Source: JASMHC01 sp964453855
GTDB taxonomy: Bacteria; Pseudomonadota; Alphaproteobacteria; Rhodobacterales; Rhodobacteraceae
Length of the DNA stretch: 64,000 bases
Direction of reading: 5' to 3'
NCBI GenBank assembly: GCA_964453855.1
Contig: CAYVRN010000001.1
Location: 1-64,000, forward strand
Shown one piece after another: positions 16,995 to 25,451 of this stretch. A program made the translations under genes and the position numbers. A model generated the notes under the pieces. That model was not told the DNA's origin. It saw only the letters and a list, made by a program, of their open reading frames with translations, and did not search any database. Every line of letters begins with the position of its first letter. Positions within the stretch are counted from its first letter, which is position 1.

Positions 16995-17987
16995 ATGAAG
17001 ATTAAATCCAAACTTCTAGGTGCGGTGGCCGGTGCGGCCATGCTGACAGGCGCTCAGGCAAGCGCGGAAATTACTGTAGCCTATTTCCTGGAATGGCCGA
17101 TGCCGTTCGAATACGCCAAGCAGATGGGCACCTATGAAGAAGCTTTGGGCATGGACATCAACTGGGTCGCATTTGAATCCGGTGTGAAGATGTCTGCAGC
17201 GATGGCCTCGGGCGATGTTCAGCTTTCGGTCAGCCAGGGTGTACCACCCTTCGTCGTTGCGACATCAGCCGGTCAGGACCTTCAGATCCTAGATGTTGCC
17301 GTGTCTTACGCTGACAACGACAACTGCGTCGTGCGCTCGGAGCTTGAGATTGATGCGTCGAACGCAGGCGAGCTGGCAGGCAAGAAAGTTGCCGTTCCGC
17401 TGGGTACCGCGGCCCACTACGGCTTCCTAAGCCAGATGAACCACTTTGGCGTTGATGTTGGCAGCATGGATGTTGTCGATATGGACCCGCCAGATGGCGC
17501 GGCAGCGATTGCACAGGGTGCGGTTGACATGTTCTGCGGCTGGGGCGGTTCGCTGCGCCGTGCGCTTGAGCATGGTAACGTTCTGCTGACAGGTGACGAG
17601 AAGACCGAACTGGGTATTCTGGTGTTCGACGTGACCTCGGGTCCGGCAAATTGGGTCGCCGAAAACGGTGATACCGTAGCGAAATTCCTGAAAGTCACCG
17701 CAGACGCGAACGCAATGTGGGCAGATCCGGCTAACCAAGCGGAAATGCTGCCGCTGATCGCCAAAGACGCGGGCATGAGCGAAGAAGCAACGGCTGAAAC
17801 CATTGCGACCTTCAAGTTCCCGACAGTGGAAGAGCAGCTGAGCGCGGCATGGCTTGGCGGTAATGCGCAAAGCTTCATGAAGGGCGTTGCAGACGTCTTT
17901 GTGAACGCCGGTAGCATCGACGGTGCTCTGGACAGCTACGCAGGTGCGGTCAACACCGGTCCGCTGAGCGACGCAAGCGGAATGTAA
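16995..17987 (+). CDS. tauA: Taurine ABC transporter, periplasmic substrate-binding protein
   Basis: A 330-residue exported binding protein. The signal peptide is clear (MKIKSKLLGAVAGAAMLTGA, with cleavage after AQASA). The mature protein begins EITVAYFLEWPMPFEYAKQM and shows the family pattern with SQGVPPFVVATSAGQDLQIL and GKKVAVPLGTAAHYGFLSQM. It delivers taurine to TauBC. The ribosome site is gggag before ATG 16995. A perfect 9-bp hairpin separates it from tauB, consistent with more binding protein being made than permease. Confidence 0.93.
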   Translation: MKIKSKLLGAVAGAAMLTGAQASAEITVAYFLEWPMPFEYAKQMGTYEEALGMDINWVAFESGVKMSAAMASGDVQLSVSQGVPPFVVATSAGQDLQILDVAVSYADNDNCVVRSELEIDASNAGELAGKKVAVPLGTAAHYGFLSQMNHFGVDVGSMDVVDMDPPDGAAAIAQGAVDMFCGWGGSLRRALEHGNVLLTGDEKTELGILVFDVTSGPANWVAENGDTVAKFLKVTADANAMWADPANQAEMLPLIAKDAGMSEEATAETIATFKFPTVEEQLSAAWLGGNAQSFMKGVADVFVNAGSIDGALDSYAGAVNTGPLSDASGM

Positions 17988-17997
17988 TCCTCCCGTT

Positions 17998-18026
17998 GCC
18001 GGGGGCGTCTTCTGGATGCCCCCGGC
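17998..18026 (+). other. Intercistronic hairpin tauA/tauB
   Basis: GCCGGGGGC (17998-18006) pairs perfectly with GCCCCCGGC (18018-18026), with no T run after it. Such hairpins usually protect the 3' end of the binding-protein message or partly terminate transcription. Confidence 0.7.
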
Positions 18027-18055
18027 TTCACACCTCCAAATAATATGAGGATGGA

Positions 18056-18862
18056 ATGAGCGGACTCTCCATCAATGATATTTCTATGCGTTTCGAGCTG
18101 CCGAACGGCAGCCATGTGCAGGCTTTGAAAAACGTCTCTCTTCACCTGAAAGAAGGTGAGTTGATGAGCGTTCTGGGCCCGTCGGGATGCGGTAAAACCA
18201 CACTGCTGAACATCGTCGCCGGCTTTTTGGCCCCGACAGAAGGCACCATCGAGTTGAACGGCCACAAGGTGACCGGTCCTGATGCCGAGCGCGGCATGGT
18301 GTTCCAGCAAGGCGCGCTGTTCGAGTGGATGAATGTCCGCGACAATGTCAGCTTCGGCCCGCGCATGGCGGGCAAGCGCGAATCCGAATGGGGCGCGAAC
18401 GTGGATCACCTGCTGGATGTCACTGGTTTGGGTGACTTCAAGGACAAAGCGATTTTCGAATTGTCCGGCGGGATGCAACAGCGTGTAGCCTTGGCCCGCT
18501 GTTTGGCCAACGATCCCGACGTGATCCTGATGGACGAACCGTTGGGTGCGCTTGACGCGCTGACCCGCGAAAAGATGCAGGGGCTGGTTCTGAAACTTTG
18601 GAAAGAGACCGGCAAGACCATCATCCTGATCACCCACTCGGTTGAAGAAGCCCTGCTTTTGGGTGAACGCTTGCTTGTGATGGCCCCCCGTCCGGGTCGC
18701 ATTCACAAGGAATACCGTCTGCCATTCGCAGATTTGGGTGTTGATGGGGACCTTCGTGAAGTGAAGAAACATCCCGACTATGGAAAAACCCGCGAGGAAA
18801 TCCTGGGAATGATCTGGGATATGGAAGAAGAAATCATGGGACGGACGGAGGGCGCATCATGA
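18056..18862 (+). CDS. tauB: Taurine ABC transporter, ATP-binding protein
   Basis: A 268-residue ABC ATPase of the nitrate/sulfonate/taurine group. It shows Walker A GPSGCGKTT (about residues 41-49), the Q-loop MVFQQGALFEWMNVRDNVSF, the signature LSGGMQQRVALARCLANDPD, Walker B VILMDEPLGALDALTR and the switch His in ILITHSVEEALLL. It energises taurine import from the cytoplasmic side. The stop overlaps the tauC start (ATGA), indicating translational coupling. Confidence 0.95.
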   Translation: MSGLSINDISMRFELPNGSHVQALKNVSLHLKEGELMSVLGPSGCGKTTLLNIVAGFLAPTEGTIELNGHKVTGPDAERGMVFQQGALFEWMNVRDNVSFGPRMAGKRESEWGANVDHLLDVTGLGDFKDKAIFELSGGMQQRVALARCLANDPDVILMDEPLGALDALTREKMQGLVLKLWKETGKTIILITHSVEEALLLGERLLVMAPRPGRIHKEYRLPFADLGVDGDLREVKKHPDYGKTREEILGMIWDMEEEIMGRTEGAS

Positions 18863-20133
18863 TCGGCCTGATTATCCTTTGCGTCTATGTGGCGCTTTTT
18901 GTCGGCTCATTCCTGCTGATCACTTTTCTGGTGCGCAGCGCGACCAATGATTTTACCTCGTTGAAAACCGTCACCTTTGGCGACGAAAGCGCGGTGCGTC
19001 CAAACCGTTGGGCTTCGATTATCTCGATCGTGGCGATTTTCCTGATCTGGGGCAGCTTCACGGGCTCGAAATACATCCCGAGTTTCCTGCACGCGCCGGC
19101 GCCATTTGTTGGCGAATCCAGCTTTACTTATACGCTCGAAGACGCCAATGGCGCCCGCGATGACGCCACAGTTTTCGTGCGGGTCGCCGAGCTTGGCGAA
19201 AAGGCTGATAAATTCGAAGTCGAGCCAGGCGAAGGCATGGCTAAAGACGACGCCTTGGCCATGAGTGCATCGCGGACCGAGACCCTGCTTTTTGATAAGA
19301 ACGACGACGCCACACGCAAGGACGGCGCGCGCGTTGTGGCGATCAACGGCGAAGCCATTGGGCCGGATATCGAGCTGCGGTTAGACGCGGGCCGATTTAC
19401 GCTGACCTCGAAAGGGGCAATCAGTTTCACGCCACCGACCGGTTTGCAGATGGACCCGCTTTATCTGCCACCACCGGAAAATGTGGTCAGGCGCTTCCTT
19501 GAAATCGCTACGGAAGGGTATCGTGGCTACCTGCTGCATGAACACCTGGGGATTTCACTGTTTCGCGTGATTGCAGGATTCTTCTTTGGGGCTTTGTTGG
19601 GTATTCCGCTGGGGTACGCAATGGGGCTGGCCAACTGGCCGCGCGGCTGGTTCGACCCGATCGTTGAATTCATGCGCCCGGTTCCTCCGCTGGCCTTGAT
19701 CCCCCTGATGATCATCTGGTTCGGCATAGATGAGGAAAGTAAGATCATCCTGCTGTTCCTGGCGGCCTTCTGGATCATGATTATTGCAGCGCGCTCTGGC
19801 GTTTCAGGGGTGAATATCACCAAAGTACACGCGGCCTATTCTCTGGGGGCGTCCAAGGCGCAGATTTTGCGGCAGGTGATTGTTCCAAATTCGCTGCCCG
19901 AGATCTTTACGGGTGCTCGCGTGGCGATGGGTGTTTGTTGGGGAACCGTTGTTGCAGCCGAGCTGGTTTCAGGTGTGAACGGCGCGGGCTTTATGATCAT
20001 GGCGGCGTCCAAATTCCAGCAGACCGACATCGTTCTATTGGGTATTATCCTTATCGGATCCATTGGCTTTGGCATCGACATCCTGATGCGTATGGCCGAG
20101 CGCAAGCTGGTACCTTGGAAGGGCCGCTCGTAA
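18859..20133 (+). CDS. tauC: Taurine ABC transporter permease with inserted beta-rich domain
   Basis: The C-terminal half (about residues 200-424) is a standard TauC/SsuC permease: LYLPPPENVVRRFLEIATEG, then HLGISLFRVIAGFFFGALLG and the EAA loop SLGASKAQILRQVIVPNSLP. The protein is about 140 residues longer than usual TauC. It starts with two membrane segments (about residues 3-25 and 52-68), followed by a soluble stretch of roughly 125 residues. That stretch reads like pieces of cadherin/VCBS-type repeats: FVGESSFTYTLEDANGARDD, then VVAINGEAIG and AGRFTLTSKGAISFTPPTG. By topology the insert should be periplasmic, where it could touch TauA or the cell envelope. A terminator follows the gene. 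Confidence 0.9.
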   Translation: MIGLIILCVYVALFVGSFLLITFLVRSATNDFTSLKTVTFGDESAVRPNRWASIISIVAIFLIWGSFTGSKYIPSFLHAPAPFVGESSFTYTLEDANGARDDATVFVRVAELGEKADKFEVEPGEGMAKDDALAMSASRTETLLFDKNDDATRKDGARVVAINGEAIGPDIELRLDAGRFTLTSKGAISFTPPTGLQMDPLYLPPPENVVRRFLEIATEGYRGYLLHEHLGISLFRVIAGFFFGALLGIPLGYAMGLANWPRGWFDPIVEFMRPVPPLALIPLMIIWFGIDEESKIILLFLAAFWIMIIAARSGVSGVNITKVHAAYSLGASKAQILRQVIVPNSLPEIFTGARVAMGVCWGTVVAAELVSGVNGAGFMIMAASKFQQTDIVLLGIILIGSIGFGIDILMRMAERKLVPWKGRS

Positions 20134-20155
20134 AGTTGATAGGAATATGGAATTG

Positions 20156-20184
20156 AAAAAGGCGGGCTTCGGTCCGCCTTTTTT
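20156..20184 (+). terminator. Rho-independent terminator of tauABC
   Basis: AAAAAGGCGG (20156-20165), a GCTTCGGT loop, then CCGCCTTTTTT. It is a compact GC stem followed by a T run, 22 bp after the tauC stop. Confidence 0.9.
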
Positions 20185-20216
20185 GGTTTTGCGCTGCGTG
20201 TGCCACGCATCGCGGC

Positions 20217-20290
20217 AAGGGGGCTGCCGCCCCCTTTGTCCCGAACAGGTTCGGGCCATTCACCCCCGCGAGTATTTTTGGAAAGATGAA
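20217..20290. repeat. Intergenic hairpin-plus-tail repeat, copy B
   Basis: Stem AAGGGGG/CCCCCTT (20217-20236), then an extra dyad CCCGAAC-AGG-TTCGGG-type (20240-20255), then ACCCCCGCGAGTATTTTT and GGAAAGATGAAA. The tail is nearly identical to copy D at 43336. Confidence 0.75.
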
Positions 20291-20348
20291 AGGGGTTTTC
20301 CTTGGGGATGGGGGCGGATACTCTGCCCCGAATCTTTCGGGGAGAGGC

Positions 20349-21806
20349 ATGAGCGTTAGCCTGTCACGCACAACGGATCGTCGGAAGCTGCTGACCACGG
20401 GTCTTGCGGCGGGTCTTTTTGCGGCCTCGGGCGTGTCGATTGCTTCACGCCCGCGCGTGGGTGGGCGATTGCGTGCGGCTTTGCCCGGTGCGGCCATGAC
20501 CGACAGCTGGGATGCGCGCAAAGGCTTCGGGTTATTTATGGCCGCTGCAGCTCAGGGGGCGGTGTTTGACTGTCTGACCGAAGTGGCCGCCGACGGCACG
20601 CTGCGCGGCGAGTTGGCCACAGGCTGGGAAGCGTCGCGGGATGCGAAGTTGTGGGTCTTTGATTTGCGCGGGGATGTGCGGTTTCATGATGGCACTCCTT
20701 TTGATGCGGCCAGCGTGGTTGAAACCGTTCGGTTGCACTTGAATGCTGGCCGCTCGGGCGCGGCTTGGGAGATTGTCGAGAACATTGACAGCATCCGCGC
20801 CAGTGGCCCCAATCAGGTGCAGTTTCATCTGAAAACTGGAAATGCCGATTTCCCGTATCTGTTATCCGACCGTCACATGATCATCTATCCTGCCGGAAAG
20901 ATCGCCGAGGCGATGCGCGAGGGAATTGGAACCGGACTTTACCGGGTCGCCCGGTTTGAACCAGGTGAGCGGTTTTTGGGCTGGCGTATGGCAGATCATT
21001 ATCGGGACGGATCTGCTGGCTGGTTCGATCAGATCGAATTTTTGGCAACAGAGTCGGGTGGTGACCGTTTTAGCCTTTTGACTGCAGGGCGGGTGGATGC
21101 GGCAGCTCAGGTTGATCCGTTTTTGGCGAAGACATTATCGACGATGCCGGATTTCACGCTGTCTAGTATTCCAGGAAACCAGCACGTTGTTCTGGATGCA
21201 GGGCAGGCCGATCCAAAAGTCGCTCAGGTCCTGAAGCTTGCAGTGGACCGGGATTCTCTGTTGCTGAAAGGGCTGAATGGGCATGGGCATATCGGCCACG
21301 ACAGCCCCGTTGGGCCGTTCAACCAGTATTACGAAACGACCGGTGCTCGGTTTGATCCGTCAGAAGCGCGCGCCTTGTTAAACAAAGCGGGCTTTGAAGG
21401 TGTCGGGCTGGGGCTTCTGGCCCTGTCATCGGTTCCGGAAAGCCTGACCCGTGCCTTGTGGCCCTCACTTTTAGCAGCCGGTTTTGGATCAGGTCATGAC
21501 CAGCAGGTCAAATTGCGGCTGTCTTCGGGACGCGCGACCGAGGATTGGGCTTTTGCCAACAGACGATCGGATCAGGCGGGGATCGCGGGTTTGCGGGCGC
21601 AGGCGCGTGCCGAATTGGACCCCTCCAAACGCGCGGCGCTTTATTCAGAGCTGCAGGCGCAGTTCCGCAACCAAAGCGCGGTCGTGATCCCTGTGTTTGC
21701 CAATTTCCTTCAGGCCATGACCACACGGATTATCACGCCCGCGCTGGTCGGCAATTTGTGGCCCATGGACAATGCCCGGTTTGCCGAGCGCTGGTGGATG
21801 TCCTGA
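20349..21806 (+). CDS. Family 5 (peptide/nickel-type) ABC substrate-binding protein, Tat-exported
   Basis: About 485 residues. The N-terminus (TTDRRKLLTTGLAAGLFAAS) has a twin-arginine pattern and hydrophobic core, so export folded through the Tat system is likely. The body matches SBP family 5: AAQGAVFDCLTEVAADGTL, LWVFDLRGDVRFHDGTPFDA and later AVDRDSLLLKGLNGHGHIGH. I chose ATG 20349 because it directly precedes the signal sequence and follows ggagagg; an upstream in-frame ATG would run through the repeat. No permease or ATPase gene of a peptide importer lies nearby, so it is an orphan binding protein. The ligand is unknown. Confidence 0.87.
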   Translation: MSVSLSRTTDRRKLLTTGLAAGLFAASGVSIASRPRVGGRLRAALPGAAMTDSWDARKGFGLFMAAAAQGAVFDCLTEVAADGTLRGELATGWEASRDAKLWVFDLRGDVRFHDGTPFDAASVVETVRLHLNAGRSGAAWEIVENIDSIRASGPNQVQFHLKTGNADFPYLLSDRHMIIYPAGKIAEAMREGIGTGLYRVARFEPGERFLGWRMADHYRDGSAGWFDQIEFLATESGGDRFSLLTAGRVDAAAQVDPFLAKTLSTMPDFTLSSIPGNQHVVLDAGQADPKVAQVLKLAVDRDSLLLKGLNGHGHIGHDSPVGPFNQYYETTGARFDPSEARALLNKAGFEGVGLGLLALSSVPESLTRALWPSLLAAGFGSGHDQQVKLRLSSGRATEDWAFANRRSDQAGIAGLRAQARAELDPSKRAALYSELQAQFRNQSAVVIPVFANFLQAMTTRIITPALVGNLWPMDNARFAERWWMS

Positions 21807-21874
21807 GGTCAGGGCAAATGGTGCCGCATCATTGGACATGGACCCTTTCAGGAAACCGGAATAGATAGCATCGC

Positions 21875-23701
21875 ATGAGCAAACTGCCGACAATTGCCGG
21901 TCTGGAACCCAAGACCTTTGAAGCCGCAAAGCGCGCGATCCATGAAACGATCGCCCCGCGTTGGAAGCTGTATGTGCTGTCGATCTTTTTCATGATCGCC
22001 GCCGCGGGATTTACCGGTGGGCTGGCGTGGTCAACCAAGCTGATCGTCAACGATGTGTTTGTGGCCGACGACGCCCAGAATGCGATCTGGGTGGCCTTTG
22101 TGGTGATCGGTGTTTCTTTAGGCAAAGGTGTCAGCCAGTATCTGGCGAATGTTCTGGCCGAGCAATTCACGCGGACGATCTCGGCGGACTATCAGCGCAA
22201 GATTTTCCACAAGCTGCTGCACCGCCCGATCCCCGAGTTCACAGGGGTTCACCCCTCGCGGTTTATGGCGCAGGTGACAACATTTGGAAATGCAACCGCA
22301 CAGGCCGTTGTCACCCTGTCTAGTAAGATGGTGATGGATATTATCACGCTGGTTGCCCTGATCGCGGTCATGATCTTTCAGGATCCAGTGATGACCCTTG
22401 GCTGTGCCGTGATGTTCCCGCTGATTTTTTATCTTGTGGGACTTCTGACCAACCGCATCCGAGGGCTGGCACGGTCCGAGGCCGAACTTTCCGGAACCGT
22501 TGGTGCCATCGGGATCGAGGCTCTGCAGGGGATCAAAACTGTCAAGTCCTATGGGCTCGAGTCAAAGACCCATGATCGGTTTGTAAAAGCGGTAGACGAG
22601 CTACAGGGACGGATGGTGAAAATCGCCCGCACCCAACACATGACTGTACCTCTGATGGAGGTGATCGGCGGGATGGTGATTGGCAGCTTCGTAATTTACG
22701 CAAGCTATCAAACCATTGTAAACGGCAAGACCCCAGGCGAGTTCACGGCGTTTATCACCGCCTTTCTTCTGGCGTATCAACCCGCCGAGCGCATTTCGCA
22801 ACTGATGGTGGTTCTGCACAAAAATCTGGCCCAGTCCGAACAGATGTTCGCTCTGCTAGATGCGCCGGAGCCTGCCAAGGGTGAACAAGCGGGGACATTG
22901 CAGGGGGCACAGGCTTCGATCCGATTTCAGGATGTGGCTTTTGATTATGGTGCGGACAAACCTGCGTTGAACGGCATCACGGCCGAAATCCAACCCGGAG
23001 AGCGTGTGGCGATTGTCGGCCGGTCCGGCGCGGGGAAGACCACGCTGATCGACCTAGTTCAGGGGTTTTATGCAGCGACAAGCGGCAAAATCAGCATTGG
23101 CGGAGTAGATGTGACCACGCTGCCCCAAGCTGAATTGCGCAGCAATCTGGCGCTGATCTCGCAGGAAGTGTTCCTGTTTGATGGAACCATCCGTGAAAAC
23201 ATACGTGATGGGAACCCTTCGGCCTCGGACGCAGATATCGAAGATGCCGCCCGTCGTGCACAGGTAACGACCTTTGCAAGCAAATTAGACAAGGGGTTGG
23301 ACACGCCAATCGGGGCAAACGGTTCAAACCTGTCGGGTGGTCAGAAACAGCGGATCGGTATTGCCCGTGCCTTGGTTAAGCACGCCAAGGTCTATATCTT
23401 CGACGAAGCCACCAGTGCGTTGGATGGCGAAAACGAACGCGCGATTATGGCTTCGACCCTTGGACAGGATAAGGGCAGCACCACGCTGTTTATCACCCAC
23501 CGTCCCTCGACCTTGGAATGGGTGGACAGGATCATGGTGTTAGAAGACGGCCAGCTGGTCGGCTTCGATAACCACGCGAACCTTGTGAAAAACAGCGAAG
23601 CCTATCGGACCCTGTTCAACCTTGCGGTCAAGGCCGAAGAAAAGCCCAAGTCGCGCTATGCTAAAATGCTGTCAGTGATTTTTAGAACGCAGCGCCTATA
23701 G
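21875..23701 (+). CDS. ABC transporter, fused permease/ATPase (MsbA/exporter type)
   Basis: A 608-residue half-transporter. The N-terminal ABC transmembrane domain covers residues 30-320 (six helices, for example LYVLSIFFMIAAAGFTGGLA). The ATPase has Walker A GRSGAGKTTLIDLV (about residue 383), Q-loop NLALISQEVFLFDGTIRENI, signature LSGGQKQRIGIARALV, Walker B VYIFDEATSALDGENER and switch His TLFITHRPSTLEWVD. It should act as a homodimeric exporter of lipids or another hydrophobic substrate. It starts 69 bp after the binding-protein gene. Its TAG stop shares CTATAG with the stop of the convergent acyl-CoA dehydrogenase. Confidence 0.92.
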   Translation: MSKLPTIAGLEPKTFEAAKRAIHETIAPRWKLYVLSIFFMIAAAGFTGGLAWSTKLIVNDVFVADDAQNAIWVAFVVIGVSLGKGVSQYLANVLAEQFTRTISADYQRKIFHKLLHRPIPEFTGVHPSRFMAQVTTFGNATAQAVVTLSSKMVMDIITLVALIAVMIFQDPVMTLGCAVMFPLIFYLVGLLTNRIRGLARSEAELSGTVGAIGIEALQGIKTVKSYGLESKTHDRFVKAVDELQGRMVKIARTQHMTVPLMEVIGGMVIGSFVIYASYQTIVNGKTPGEFTAFITAFLLAYQPAERISQLMVVLHKNLAQSEQMFALLDAPEPAKGEQAGTLQGAQASIRFQDVAFDYGADKPALNGITAEIQPGERVAIVGRSGAGKTTLIDLVQGFYAATSGKISIGGVDVTTLPQAELRSNLALISQEVFLFDGTIRENIRDGNPSASDADIEDAARRAQVTTFASKLDKGLDTPIGANGSNLSGGQKQRIGIARALVKHAKVYIFDEATSALDGENERAIMASTLGQDKGSTTLFITHRPSTLEWVDRIMVLEDGQLVGFDNHANLVKNSEAYRTLFNLAVKAEEKPKSRYAKMLSVIFRTQRL

Positions 23702-24862
23702 CCCCAGACGTTCCTTGCCTTTGCGCAACTCGTCGCGGGCGATAACCAATTGCTGAATCTGCGTGGTCCCTTCGTAGATACGGAACAGACGCGCATCCCG
23801 ATACAGTTGCTCGGCGGGGTATTCGGCGATGTAGCCGTTGCCGCCGTGGATTTGCACACAACGGTCCGCGACACGCCCCACCATTTCTGACGCGAACATC
23901 TTGCAGCTGGACGCATCGGCGATCACGTTTTCACCTGCATCTCGGCGCTGGGCGGTCATCAAGGTCATAGCGCGTGCGGCTAACGCCTCGGCGCGCGACT
24001 CTCCGATCATGGCCTGAACCAATTGGAAGTCGGCGATCTTTTGGCCGAACTGTTCACGCTGAAGGGCATAATCCACCATGTCGTCGATCAACCGCTCTGC
24101 CAAACCCACACAAGCCGCAGCAATACTTAGGCGGCCCTTGTCCAGCACCTTCATCGCAGTTTTGAATCCTTGCCCCTCGACCCCGCCGATCAAGGCACTG
24201 GCGGGCACGCGACAGTTTTCAAAAATCACATCACAAACATGCGCGCCTTGCTGCCCCATCTTCTTTTCCGGCTTGCCCAAGGACAGCCCGGGCGTGTGCC
24301 GATCCACCACAAAAGCCGAAACACCCCTAGCGCCTGCGATCTCGGGATTGGTGCGTGCCATGACTGTGAAAACCCCCGCATAAGGGGCGTTGGTGATAAA
24401 GCGCTTGGTTCCGTTCAGAACGTAGTGGTTCCCATCACGTAGCGCCAAGGTTTTCACCGATCCCGAATCCGAGCCTACATCCGGTTCTGTCAGGGCAAAC
24501 GATCCAATGATTTCCCCGCTCGCCAGTTTCGGCAGATAGGCGGCCTTTTGTTCGTCGGTCCCGTCGATCACGATGCCTTGCGATCCGATGCCTACATTCG
24601 TGCCCACGACCGACCGAAAGGCGGGCGCCGCGCGGCTAAGCTGGAACATCACCTGAACCTCTTCGGCGGTGTTCAACGCCAGCCCGCCGTATTCTTCGGG
24701 GATGGACAGGCCAAACAATCCCAAATCACGCATGCTTTCGACGATTTCGGCTGGAATAGAGTCTGTCTGAGCGACCTCGCGTTCACGCGGGATCAGCTTT
24801 TCATCGACAAAACGCCGGATGGTCGTGGTCAATTGCTCTAACGTGTCGGGATCAATGGCCAT
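23696..24862 (-). CDS. Acyl-CoA dehydrogenase
   Basis: FAD enzyme that oxidises acyl-CoA at the alpha-beta bond. The 388 residues contain IIGSFALTEPDVGSDSGSVK (FAD/substrate loop), VLNGTKRFITNAPYAGVFTV, DRCVQIHGGNGYIAEYPAEQ and the region near YEGTTQIQQLVIARDELRKG, which in the family carries the catalytic Glu (YEGT). The start at ATG 24862 (MAIDPDTLEQ) fits family members; five further codons upstream are open. Chain length and branching specificity cannot be told. The LuxR-type gene lies upstream on the same strand. Confidence 0.93.
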   Translation of the reverse strand: MAIDPDTLEQLTTTIRRFVDEKLIPREREVAQTDSIPAEIVESMRDLGLFGLSIPEEYGGLALNTAEEVQVMFQLSRAAPAFRSVVGTNVGIGSQGIVIDGTDEQKAAYLPKLASGEIIGSFALTEPDVGSDSGSVKTLALRDGNHYVLNGTKRFITNAPYAGVFTVMARTNPEIAGARGVSAFVVDRHTPGLSLGKPEKKMGQQGAHVCDVIFENCRVPASALIGGVEGQGFKTAMKVLDKGRLSIAAACVGLAERLIDDMVDYALQREQFGQKIADFQLVQAMIGESRAEALAARAMTLMTAQRRDAGENVIADASSCKMFASEMVGRVADRCVQIHGGNGYIAEYPAEQLYRDARLFRIYEGTTQIQQLVIARDELRKGKERLGL

Positions 24863-24917
24863 CGGAAACCTTTCCAAAATGCGAAGAAGGACACCCTAGG
24901 AACGGTCCGCCGTATCG

Positions 24918-25354
24918 TCAACGTGACAGGTGCGTGTTTCCGAATGTAGCCACGCCGTTCAGCACCCGCCGTACCAGATCGGCCTGACCCTTTGCGCCGG
25001 TTTTTGCATAAATCTGCTTTGAATAGTTGCGGGCTGTTTCGACGGTTAGCCCCAAATGCTCGGCGGCTTCCGAAAGGGATAATCCTTGCGACAGGCAGAC
25101 CGCCAAACGTGCCTCGGACAGGGCAATGTCTAGCGCTTGCGACAGNNNNNNNNNNNNNNNNNNNNNNNNNNNNNNNNNNNNNNNNNNNNNNNNNNNNNNN
25201 NNNNNNNNNNNNNNNNNNNNNNNNNNNNNNNNNNNNNNNNNNNNNTGCGTGCAAGCCCGTCCAAAAACAGACGCCAACCGTCATCGCCAGGCTGGCTGGC
25301 GGCGGTGTAAAGCGCCTGTATCAGCGCGGTGTCTTCAGTACGTCCCAAGGCCAT
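24918..25354 (-). CDS. LuxR-type (C-terminal HTH) regulator, split by an assembly gap
   Basis: Two pieces on either side of 100 N appear to be one gene. The N-terminal piece starts at ATG 25354 (MALGRTEDTALIQALYTAAS). The C-terminal piece has a full LuxR-type helix-turn-helix: LSEARLAVCLSQGLSLSEAA, then EHLGLTVETARNYSKQIYAK and TGAKGQADLVRRVL. The pieces are in different frames across the drawn gap, and together they are far shorter than typical 250-370 residue members, so the real gap must differ from 100 bp and hides a sensor domain. A perfect 18-bp palindrome lies 20 bp upstream of the start. cysD is divergent. Confidence 0.75.
25146..25245. other. Assembly gap (100 N) in the LuxR-type gene
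   Basis: Exactly 100 N. The flanking coding pieces are out of phase, showing that the drawn length is not the true one. Confidence 0.95.
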
Positions 25355-25374
25355 AAACGGCCATTACCACAAAT

Positions 25375-25392
25375 ACCTCCCATATGGGAGGT
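25375..25392. promoter_or_regulatory. Perfect 18-bp palindrome, lux-box-like operator candidate
   Basis: ACCTCCCATATGGGAGGT is fully self-complementary and lies 20 bp before the LuxR-type start and 60 bp before cysD. LuxR-type proteins bind inverted repeats of about this size (for example ACCTG...CAGGT arms). It may be the site of the adjacent regulator; no T run follows, so a terminator is unlikely. Confidence 0.55.
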
Positions 25393-25451
25393 TTAATGCG
25401 ATTCGCCCCCTGATAGCCAAAAGCCAATCAATAACGAGTGACCCAGGCAAA

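Noticed and set aside
17936..18772. Long minus-strand ORF (278 codons) opposite tauB
   Set aside because: Frame shadow of a well-identified ATPase; no ribosome site, His/Gln-rich composition typical of antisense reading of GC-rich coding DNA.
25130..25354. Independent 74-codon protein at the LuxR gap
   Set aside because: Its far end is an artefact of reading through N; it is better explained as the N-terminus of the LuxR-type gene.
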